Below, piece after piece: positions 49,550-58,734 of a stretch of DNA of 64,000 bases. A model generated the notes under the pieces. It did no database searches. It was not told the origin of the DNA and saw nothing but the letters and a program-made list of their open reading frames with translations. Each line of letters starts with the position of its first letter. The first letter of the stretch is position 1. The position numbers were made by a program, and so were the translations under genes. This DNA is from Aselliscus stoliczkanus (lineage: Eukaryota; Chordata; Mammalia; Chiroptera; Hipposideridae): the NCBI GenBank assembly GCA_033961575.1, contig CM066738.1, positions 70,231,478-70,295,477 on the forward strand, given 5' to 3'.

Positions 49550-50029
49550 TATTTTTTATTTTTATTTTTTATTTCATTTTATTTTTTTTTATTAGTTTCA
49601 GGTGTACAACACAATGCAATAGTTATACTCTTTCCCCCACAAAGTGACAACCCCTTTCTCCCAGTCCACCACCACACGCCCCCCCCCATATCATGCATAT
49701 CTATCACAACTCCCCTGACTTCCCTCCACAGTATACTCCACATCCCGTGACCATCCACATATTCAGTTATAGTTGGCATACAATACTATACAACATCAGC
49801 TTCAGGTGTACAGTGCAGTGATCAAGCCTCTACTCCATCCATGAAGTGGTCTCCCTAACAAGACATGTGACTATCTGACACGTCACGAAATTTTTACAAC
49901 ATTATTATATTCCCCGAACTGTGTTTCGTATCCCTGTGGCAATATTGTAGTTGTCTATTTATGCTGTCTAATCCCCTCCCCTTCCCCCCACCCCCTTCCC
50001 AACTAGTAACCCTCAGTTTTTCCTCTACA

Positions 50030-50290
50030 TCTACGAGTCTGTTTACTTTGATCGTTCACTCAGCTCTTCAGACTCCACACACAAGTGAGATCACATGGTA
50101 CCTGTCCTTCTCCGACTGACTTATTTCACACATAATCGTCTCTTCACAACATTATCAATTACATTCCCAGAACTGCCTCCATATCCCTGCAGCAACATTG
50201 TAGTCCCACCTACACTGTCCAAAACCTTCCCCCTCTCCCTCTTCCCCACTCCCTCCCAGCCAGCAATCATCAGTTTTTCCTTTATATCTG
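50030..50290 (-). other. T-to-C-biased (A-to-G on L1 sense) segment inside L1 copy C
   Basis: Against copies A, B and D in this window, about 50073-50113 alone shows at least nine T-to-C changes on the + strand and no other substitution (for example cacacacaag for cacatataag, tacctgtcc for tatttgtct). The following 3' UTR piece shows about eight more, with only a few of other types. Confidence 0.7.
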
Positions 50291-50900
50291 CTTGATATGA
50301 CTTCAATCTTCTTAAATTTACTGAGACTTGTTTTGTGGCCTAACGTGGTCTATCTTGGAAAATGTCCCATGTGTACTTGAAAAGAATGTATATTCTGTTT
50401 TTTCAGGGTGAAATGCTCTAAAAATATCAACGAAGTTCAGCTGGTCTAAAGTATCATTTAAGGCCCCTCTTTCTGTGTTGATTTTCTGTCTAAAGGGTCT
50501 GTCCATTGGTGACAGTGGTGTTGAAGTCCTCTACTATGATAGTGTTACTGTTGATCTCTGTCTTTATGTCTGTCAAAATCTGTTATATGTAATTAGGAGT
50601 TCCTATGTTGGGTGCATAGATGTTTATTAGGGTTATAGTGCCCTTTTTTGTGTTTTATTGTAGTCATTTTAAAGTCTATTTTGTCCAAAATAAGTATTGG
50701 TACTCCAGCGTTTTTTTTTCTCATTTCCATTTGCATGAAATATCTTATTCCATCTGTAAACAGCATATAAATGTGTCCTATTTTCTTATCCACTCAGCCA
50801 CTCTCTGTCTTTTGATTGCAGCATTTAGCCCATTCACATTTAAAATGATTATTGATAGGTGCATATGTATTGCCATTTTGTTATTTGTATTCCTGGTCTC
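50291..50900 (-). pseudogene. L1 copy C ORF2 endonuclease fragment
   Basis: Antisense of the L1 endonuclease region. Pieces seen are ILILDKIDFKM (about 50670), an EDFNT motif (catalytic Asp kept) and TEYTFFSSTHGTFSKIDHV at 50318-50506. Several frameshifts and a short deletion separate them. The frame ends abruptly at 50291 against 3' UTR sequence. Confidence 0.85.
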
Positions 50901-50946
50901 CCTGGGTTAGCTTGTTTGCCCCTTTCTTTTGTTTAAAAAAGCCCTT

Positions 50947-51819
50947 TTAAAAAAGCCCTTTTAACATTTCTTGCAATGCTGGCTTGGTGGTAATGAATTC
51001 CTTAAGCTTATTCTTTTCTGAGAAGCTCTTTATTTCTCCTTCAATTTTAAGTGATAGCCATGCTGGGTAGAGCAATCTTGGTTGTAGGCCTTTATTTTGT
51101 GTCACTTTGAGTATCTCCTGCCACTCCCTTCTGGCCTGCAGAGTTTCTGTAGACAAGTCAGCTGTTAGTCTAACAGGAGTTCCTTTGTATGTAACCTGCT
51201 TTCTTTCTCTTGCAGCCTCTAGGATTCTGTCTCTGTCTTTAACCTTTGCCACTTTAACTATGATGTGTCTTGGTGTGGACCTGTTTGAGTTCAGCTTGTT
51301 TGGAACCCTCTGCACTTCCTGGGCATGTATGTTGATTTCCTTCAGCAGGGTAGGGAAGTTTTCAGTCATTATTTTTCCAAATACATTTTCGACCCCTTGC
51401 TTCTTCTCTTCTCCTTCTGGTATCCCTATGATTCAAAGGTGGTTGTGTCTCACCTTGTCCCATAGGGCTCTTAAACTGTTTTCATTGTTTTTTATTCTTT
51501 GGTCTTTTTGCTGTGCCAACTGGGTGAGTTCTGCTATTTTATCTTCCAAATCACTGATCCACTCCTCTGCTTCATCTACTCTACTGGTGATTCCTTCGAG
51601 TGTGTTCTTCATTTCAGTTATTGTATTCTTTAGTTCTAACAGGTTGTTTTTTATGGTTTCCCTATCCTTCTTTATGTCCTCACTAAGTTCCTTAAACATT
51701 CTTATCATCAGTGTTCTAAACTCTGTCTCTGAAAGGTTGGATCCCTCTGTTTCATTTGGTTCCATTTCTAGAGGTTTCTTCTGATCTTTTACCTGGGACA
51801 TGTTTCTTTGTTTCCCCAT
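50947..51819 (-). pseudogene. L1 copy C ORF1, complete except for one nonsense codon
   Basis: L1 ORF1p is an RNA-binding trimeric chaperone: coiled coil, RRM and C-terminal domain. From Met at 51819 (MGKQRNMSQVKDQKK) the frame runs through the coiled coil (FKELSEDIKKDRETIKNNLL), the central region and the C-terminal domain ending EFITTKPALQEML. The only break I find is a TGA at 51433-51435, where L1 ORF1 normally has Arg before IIGIPEGEE; a CGA-to-TGA change at a CpG explains it. Frames on both sides agree (528 bp between the anchor codons). Confidence 0.88.
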
Positions 51820-51979
51820 TCTGACTGTTGCTCTGGGATTGCTTTGATGTATTACATAGATCACCAGGAGAGCCCTGGCTGGATGACGCAGGGACACAGC
51901 TCACGGCCCAACACTCCCAGGAAAACTCCCAGTCTCAGCCTGTCCCAACCAGCCCCTCGCAGATCAGGCCAAGCAGCCT

Positions 51980-52300
51980 GACAACCAATCACCAGCCTGG
52001 GAAATCTGCAAGCGCAGTGCGGAGAGCGGGGACCCGAGGTGGCTTGCGCACTCCTGCATCTCAGTGAGCAGCCTTTTGGAGCCGGAGCACGCCCACCAGG
52101 CGTTTCCCAGGCAACGCAGCACAAGCCGTGTGGAGGGTGGGGATCTCAGGCGGCTCACGCACTCCTGGGTCTCAGTGAGCAGGCTGTTGGAGCTGGAGGG
52201 CACCCGCCCAGCGTTTCCCTGGTAACGCAGTATAAGCCGGGCGGAGGGTGGGGATTCAAGGCCGCACGAGCGCGTGCTTCTGCGCCAATTCCACCAGACC
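51980..52300 (-). repeat. L1 copy C 5' UTR tandem monomers
   Basis: At least two ~110-bp GC- and CpG-rich units recur, each with catctcagtgagcag, ggcgtttcc..ggcaacgcag and gtggggatctcaggcggc-like pieces. They match the monomers of the L1 at 58130-58456 in reverse orientation. Confidence 0.8.
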
Positions 52301-52915
52301 AATGAGGTCTCGGACCTGATCCTCCGTGTGAGGGCCCAACCCTGACAAAATGGTGGCCTCCTGTACACCACTCGTGTGCTGGCTCCACACCAGGGAGCAA
52401 TAGTCCAAAAACCTGCAGCCTTTGCACCAAAGGTGTTCAGTTCAGTCGGTCTCCGCAGGCTCCTGGGCCAGGCTCTCACAGCCACTCCCTCCACCAGGAA
52501 CCAGGTAAGTGCTCACCGGCGAGCAAGCCCGGGCGCCGGCCCCACTGATTCTCCAGCCGCTCTTAGCCTCACCGAGCTGAGCAGAGAGAGTCCTCACTAA
52601 TTTACTGCCAGCTATCTTAGAACTCCTCTTCCCGGCAAAGGAACTCTGGGCTGGTGAGTTTGGTGTTCAGCCGGAGGGTCTCTCCCCGAACCAGACAAGC
52701 TTCCCACAGCTGGGGCTTCCCTCACAGGGCTCGCCCTCTCTCGTCTCCACCCGTCCTACCAGACCCAACATGGCCTCCTCTTTAAGTTCTTCGTTTAGTG
52801 GCTCTGTTCATCTAGTGTTCCAGGGACCTCCAGGGTTGAATGCTGTATAATTTGTTTGTAATTTTGGTGTGATCCTGGGAGGCAGTTAGCACAGCGTCTG
52901 TCTATTGCGCCATTT

Positions 52916-53390
52916 TTGAACATTTTTTTATATGCCTGTTGGCCATCTGTATGTCCTCTTTAGAGAAAGTCTCTTCATATCCTCTGCCCATTTTTTAATT
53001 GGGTTGTTTGTTTTTTTGGTGTTGAGTTGCATGAGTGTTTTATAAATTTTGAATATTAACCCCTTATCAGATATATTGTTGACAAATATCTTCTCCCATT
53101 CATTAGGCTTCCTTTTTGTTTTATTGATGGTTTCTTTTGTTGTGAAAAAACTTTTAAGTTTGATATAATCCCATATGTTCATTTTTTCTTTTACTTCCCT
53201 TGCCCTTGGGGATGTATCAGTAAAATTATTGCTCAGGCTAATGTCTGCAAATTTACTCCCTATATTTTCTTCTAGGAGTTTTATGGTTTCAGGTCTTACA
53301 TCTAAGTCTTTAATCCATTTTGTATTTGTTCTTGCATATGGCATAAGGCAGTGGTCCAGTTTCATTTTTTGTATGTGTCAGTCCAATTTT
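52916..53390 (-). pseudogene. L1 copy B ORF2 continuation
   Basis: Antisense ORF2 upstream of the copy C insertion point. On the minus strand about 145 codons are open at 52928-53365, including [20 protein letters not shown] and NDWEK-like [20 protein letters not shown]. It ends at 53390 against the outer direct repeat. Confidence 0.88.
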
Positions 53391-53604
53391 CTCTTCTGGG
53401 CTTCTTCAATTTGTAGGTGTCAAATAAGCACAAGCTTTTAAATATATGTGAGGGATCTTAGTTTAGCAGACTGTTAAACATCAAAGAGCATTAGTTATCT
53501 CCAAAGTGGGCTGCTTCAGTAGTTACTTAGAGCTCACAAAGTGAACTATTGGCAACTTAAGGGTTCCAGGTGGGCACAGCTAGATGCAACCATCTAGGGG
53601 CTAG

Positions 53605-54205
53605 ATATTTTATTTTTTTCCAGCTTTATTGAGATATAATTGACATATAAGTTTGTGTAAGTTCAGGGTGTACAATGTAGTGATTTGATATATGTATATA
53701 TTGCAAAATGATTACCATAATAAGGTTAGTTAGCACACCTATGACCTCACATAATTACATATTTTTGTGTTGAGGACTTTTAAAATCTCTCTTAGCAACT
53801 TTCAAATGTACAATACAGTATTGTTAATTATAGTCATGATGCTGCACATCACATCTCTAGGGTTTATTCATCTTATAACTGGAAGTTTATACGTTTGCCC
53901 ACCTTCCCCCATTTCTTCCACCTTCCATAGGTGGACACTGTTTCCATGTCTTAGCTCTTGTAAATAGTGTTGCAATTATCATAGGGGTGCAGATATTTCT
54001 TTGAGATAGTGATTTCATTTCCTTCAGATAAATACCCAGAAGTAGAATTGTTGGACTATTGTTCTATTTTTAATTCCTTGAGGACCTCCATACTGTTTTC
54101 CATAGTGGCTGCACCAATTTGCAACCCCATCAACAGTATTGAAATGTTCCCTTTTCTCTATATCTTCACCAACATTTTTTATCTCTTGTCTTTTTGATAT
54201 ACACA
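53605..54205 (-). mobile_element. Old mammalian L1 3' end
   Basis: ccagctttattgagatataa, gttcagggtgtacaatgtag, taatagtcatgatgctgcac-type text and gtggctgcaccaatttgcaa in antisense order. This is an L1MA/MB-like 3' end, clearly more diverged than copies A-E. Confidence 0.7.
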
Positions 54206-54210
54206 TTTTA

Positions 54211-54255
54211 ATCCATCCATCCATCCATCCATCCATCCATCCATCCATCCATCCA
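54211..54255. repeat. (ATCC)n microsatellite
   Basis: Eleven clean ATCC units. On the opposite strand it yields repetitive Met-Asp-Gly-Trp frames that are not genes. Confidence 0.96.
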
Positions 54256-54405
54256 AAGAGCCTTGAATACGCCCGTAGGCATTGAGAATTTTTTTGAGGG
54301 GGAAGTCATATGTAACATTTTCCCAACTAGTCTGACTATGGAACTTCATGTAGTCTGTGGAGCAAAGTTTTGGAAACCCTAAAAAGTGAACCATTCACTA
54401 TTCTT

Positions 54406-55441
54406 TTTTTTTTTAAGCTTTATTATTATTATTATTATTAGTTACAGATGTACAAAACAATGCAATAGTTATCTTTTTCACCCCTTACAAAGTGACTACC
54501 CCCTCTCTCCTCCCCTAACCCCCAACCCCTGATATCATACATGTTTCTTATAATTCCATTGACTCCATCCCCACACTATATTCCACATCCCATGACTATA
54601 TATGTGTTAAATTATAGTTGACATATAATATTATTCAGCGGCAGTTTCAGATGTACAGTGCAGTGGTCAGGTCACTACACCGTCCATGAAGTGGTCTCCC
54701 TGACAAGACATGAGTCTTTCTGATCCCCTAAGAAAAATATTTACAATCTTATTGATTATATTCCCTAAACTGTCTCTTCTGTCTCTGCAGTAGTATGGTA
54801 GTTATCAGTTTGTGTTGCCTCGTCCCTTCCCCTTCTCCCTCATGCCCATCCCCGTCCCATCTAGCCCTCATCAGTTTTTCCTCTGTGTCTCTAAGACTAT
54901 TTCTGTTTCTGTTGTTCATTTATTCAGTTCTTTAGATTCCACATATAAGTGAGACCATATGGTATTTATCTTTCTCTGACTGACTTATTTCACTTAACAT
55001 AATAGTCTCTAGATCCATCCATATCATTGCAAAGGGTACGATTTCTTTCTTCTTTATAGCTGCGTAATACTCCATTGTGTAACTGTACCACAGTTTCTTA
55101 ATCCAGTCATCTACAGATTGGCATTTCGATTGTTTCCAAGTCTTGGCTATTGTAAATAGCGCTTCAATGAACATAGGGGTGCATATATTTTTTCGAGTGT
55201 CTTGGGTTTTTCAGGATAAATGCCTAGGAGTGGAATTGCTGGGTCATAAGGTAGTTCCATTTCCAGATTTTTGAGATACCTCCATACTGACTTCCATAGT
55301 GGCTGCACCAATCTGCAATCCCACCAACAGTGCAGCAGGGTTCCCTTTTCCCCACAGCCCCACCAGCACTTGTTGTTTGTTGATTTATTGATGGATAGCC
55401 ATTCTGACTGGAGTGAGATAGTATCTCATTGTGGTTTTTAT
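54406..55441 (-). mobile_element. L1 copy D, 5'-truncated
   Basis: T-run, L1 3' UTR, then the ORF2 C-terminal end (54932-55174 open, 80 residues, IAKTWKQSKCQSVDDWIKKL ... SLICGI) and a further ~270 bp of ORF2. Perfect 15-bp target duplications CCATTCACTATTCTT lie at 54391-54405 and 55442-55456. Its 3' UTR subfamily equals that of copy A. Confidence 0.93.
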
Positions 55442-55456
55442 CCATTCACTATTCTT

Positions 55457-57456
55457 GAATTCCCTTGAGCACTCCTCCTATAAAACACAACTGGATTAGT
55501 TTTTATATCTCCTGGGGTATTTTATGAGAGTGAGATTTTGGTAAGCAGAGACTAGAAATTGTTATATCCACAAGACATTGTGAAATCCCATCTTTTTCCA
55601 GTGATTTAGTTTGGATGAAAAGAATAGAGTAACAGGTATCTTGAGTATGCCAGGCCTTCCTTCCTGTATTTTCTAGATAAACAAAAACTGCCACCTTCCT
55701 TTCATGCAGAGCCACCTGGCTTCTGGCCTCACACCTGGGATGTTTCATCTCTAAGTATCTGATTGACCTGCCTTTCCACTCTCTGCCTCCTACTCCCAAT
55801 TGGAATCCTGGGAGTTGTGAATGTAGGTGTTTGGGGAGAAGGCAGGAATTGTGCTACCACCTGGAGATTCTGCAGGCACACCCCTATAGTGTTTATGTTT
55901 GTGTGAAGGTGTAGAGGTCCTGGCTGGAAACTCATCTTTTGGGTTGGGTCTAACATGCTGGCGATGCCTGGTGAAATCAATCCCCAATTTCCTGGGCCTC
56001 CAGCTTCCACCCTTTCCCTAAAGTCACTTCTCTCATCTCTCCCTAAATGGCATAATGAGGTCATGGGGGAGGGGGTTAGGAAGGCTATATCCCTTTATGT
56101 AGTCCTTGAGAGTCAAAAAGTCATAAGCATTTCCTCTGAGGAAGAGCACTATTTCCTGACATATTGCTTGCCTTGCTATCGGGTTTGTGTGTGTGTTTTT
56201 TTTAACAGGAAGAAATAGCTGCTCCTTCCCTCCCATGAATATCCTAAGACATGGAGATGATCATAGTGTAGATATATATGTTAGAAAATAAGATGAGAAT
56301 GGCTTCAAATCCCTTCCTGCCTGTCTAAGGAAGTAGAAGAGTGAACCTACAAACAAAACAGCAATTTCCCTAAGTTTGTAAAAATCGCCTTAAAAAATAC
56401 AAATGGCTTCATTGTCCTGTATGATGCCATGCTGAGTGGCATGCTTAAAGAGCTACTTGGATTCTAAGGTTTTATTTTCACACACGTATGTGCATTGTGA
56501 TTGTTACCAAAATAAGATAGTATATGTGAAAGTGCTTCATAAGCAGTGAAAGAAGTATATATAGGAAAACGATTCTTATTGTTATTACCCCATTACCAAC
56601 ACCATATATTAAAGCTCTGCTTTTTGTGGGGTGTCATAGGAGGTCATTTTCTAAAGCTGGCTTTAGCACTTAATGTAAATAGATACCCACCTGATTGAAC
56701 TCTGTAGGGTCCTAAAGCCAAAATCTCTCTCCTTGTCATGTTACGTCAAATTCCCATCATTTTTCTTGCTTTTATGCCAATTGGCTGGGATAGCATAGTG
56801 ACACATGCTCATTATAATGTAGCTTATTTGAAAACTTAGCAGAGAGAGAAGTTTGAGGCTGCAAGGGCAAAGGACAGATCCATTTTGAAACGGGAAAAGT
56901 GGGAGAGGAAGCAGGTGACCAGAGGTTGGTGGTATTTTACGGCACTAGATGTCTGAGAAGCAGCATGCCAGAACAAAGGAGAAGGAATAATGAAAGCCCA
57001 TTCGCTTTATATCTTTTCCCTGTTGTTCAATTGCAGTAACAAGGTCCTTGCCATTTAGAAGCTCGTGATCATGGTACAATGGAGATATAGATAAATACAT
57101 TGAAAACATTAGCAAATACCTATATTAAATAAAGTATTTCCATTATGGTAAATGCAGTCTGTGGGGTGAGTGATGGGGAACACTGTGAAGTTTATTTTCA
57201 GGTAAGGTGCCTGATAATGTCTTTATCTCCTAGGGAATCGCAGACTTCAGGGGCCCTCAGAGTGACAGCATGACGTTCTAGATGAATGGTAGGGGATTCC
57301 AGGCATAGGATGAATGAAACTCAAGAGAACACTTAGAGTTTGGGATAGAATTTGCAGGTTGATCACTGAAATATGCAGGAAATCTTACATAAATTATCAT
57401 GACACTATCTTGAGCTAACACAGGAGAATTTTAATGTGTTATAAGAAAGCCTAATA
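55457..57456. other. Intergenic DNA without recognisable gene
   Basis: Unique-looking sequence with moderate GC at 55.7-56.1 kb and AT-rich parts elsewhere. Sequence around 57.0-57.4 kb (tccttgccatttagaagctc, ggggattccaggcataggat) has the flavour of an ancient repeat, but I cannot name it. Confidence 0.7.
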
Positions 57457-58129
57457 GAGTTCCGGTAAGATGGCAGAATAGACAGACACTCTCCGAACTG
57501 CCTCCCAGGATCACATCAAAATTACAAATAATTTATACAACATTTAACCTCGGAAGTCCCCTGAACATTAGATGAACAGAACCTCTAAACGAAGCACCTA
57601 AAGAGGAGGCCATGTCAAGCCTGATAGGAGGGGTGCAGACCAGAGAGGGAGAGCCCTGTGAGGGATGCCCCAGCTCTGTGGGGAGGCTTCTCCAGTTGGG
57701 GGAGAGACCCTCTGGCCCCACACCGAGCTCACTAGCCCAGAATTGCTTTGCCAGGAAGAGGAGTTCCACGATAGTGGGCAGTAGAAATTAGTGAGGAATC
57801 TCTTTGCTCGACTCAGTGAGGCTGAGGGTAGCTGGAGAACCAGTGGGGCCGGCACACAGGCTTGCTCGCCAGCGAGCACTCACCCAATTCCTGTTGGAGG
57901 GAGTAGCTGCGTGAGCCGGGCCCAGGAGCCTGTGGGGAAGGACTGAACTGAGCACCTTTGGTGCAGAAGCTGGAGGTTTTGGGACTATTGTTCCACTGGT
58001 GCAGAGCTTGCACATGAACGGTGTACAGGAGGGCACCATTTTTTTCAGGGTTGGGCCCTCCCACAGAGGGTCAGATCCGGGATCCCATTGATCTGGTGAA
58101 CTTGGCGTAGGAGTGCGTGCATGCGTGCA

Positions 58130-58456
58130 CATGCGGCCTTGGATTCCCACGCTCCGCCCTGCTTGTGTTGTGTTGCCAGGGAAACGCCTGGCCGGTGCTC
58201 TGCAGCTCCATCAGGCTGCTCACTGAGATGCAGCAATGCGCAAGCAGCCTTGGGTCCCCACCTCCACCCTCCTTGTGCTGCGTTTCCAGGGAAACGCTGG
58301 GTGGGTGCCCTCCAGTTCCATCAGCCTGCTCACTGAGATGCAGGAGTGCGCAAGTCGCCTTGGATCCCCACCCTCCGCCCTGCTTGTGCTGCGTTGCCAG
58401 GGAAACGCAGGGCGGGTGCTCTCCAGCTGCATCAGTCTGTTCACTGAGACTCAGTA
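58130..58456 (+). repeat. L1 copy E 5' UTR tandem monomers (three units)
   Basis: Three ~110-bp units start near 58130, 58236 and 58347. Each carries gccttgg(a/g)t.ccca, a cctgcttgtgctgcgttgcc-like core, cagggaaacgc and ctgctcactgagatgcag. They are GC- and CpG-rich against an AT-rich neighbourhood. Tandem 5' monomers act as the promoter in mouse L1; the same role here is inference. Confidence 0.85.
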
Positions 58457-58617
58457 GTGGACAACCTGCAACAACCTGTGAAGATATATATATATATATT
58501 TTTTTTTTGATAGTGAGCACTGTTCCAGAGCACACAGCAGCTAATTGTGGAAAGCTCACTGCAACCCTGAGCAAGTGGTCTGCAGATTAAAGAGGATGGA
58601 GAGCGCCACCCCCCACC

Positions 58618-58690
58618 TCTTTCTTTTCTTTTTCTTTTTTTTTTCTTACTTTCTCTCTTTTTTCTTTTTTTCTTTTCTCTTCTTTGTAGG
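58618..58690. repeat. CTTT-rich tract
   Basis: Imperfect CTTT/TTTC units form an almost pure pyrimidine run between the L1 5' UTR and ORF1. Confidence 0.85.
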
Positions 58691-58734
58691 TGATCTATCT
58701 AATACATCAAAGCATTCACAGTACGACAGCCAGA

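Larger units (their letters stand above)
49550..52915 (-). mobile_element. L1 copy C, intact 5' end, internally deleted and rearranged
   Basis: 14-bp target duplications TTGAACATTTTTTT lie at 49536-49549 and 52916-52929. From the 5' side (right): 5' UTR 51820-52915 with ~110-bp monomers and an aaaatggcg start; ORF1 50947-51819; ORF2 endonuclease part about 50291-50900. Most of ORF2, including the reverse transcriptase, is missing. The 3' UTR appears in two tandem partial copies (49891-50030 and 50143-50283). Confidence 0.9.
47802..53406 (-). mobile_element. Nested L1 complex bounded by one pair of direct repeats
   Basis: The outermost direct repeats CTCTTCTGGGCTTCTT (47802-47817 and 53391-53406) are a perfect 16-bp match. 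Inside, all in minus orientation, lie an L1 3' end (A, 47818-48490), a second L1 3' end (B, 48492-49549) whose ORF2 continues at 52930-53390, and a separate L1 (C, 49550-52915) inserted into B's ORF2. A and B carry different 3' UTR subfamily signatures (attggttacagatgtacaaa versus attagtttcaggtgtacaac). Confidence 0.88.

Noticed and set aside
51107..51784. 225-codon + strand open frame
   Set aside because: It is the antisense shadow of L1 copy C ORF1 and 5' region. Low stop density comes from the A-rich sense strand.
51964..52494. Overlapping open frames on both strands
   Set aside because: They lie in the CpG- and GC-rich monomeric L1 5' UTR and encode no known domain.
54024..54394. Repetitive Met-Asp-Gly-Trp open frames
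   Set aside because: Translation of the (ATCC)n microsatellite.
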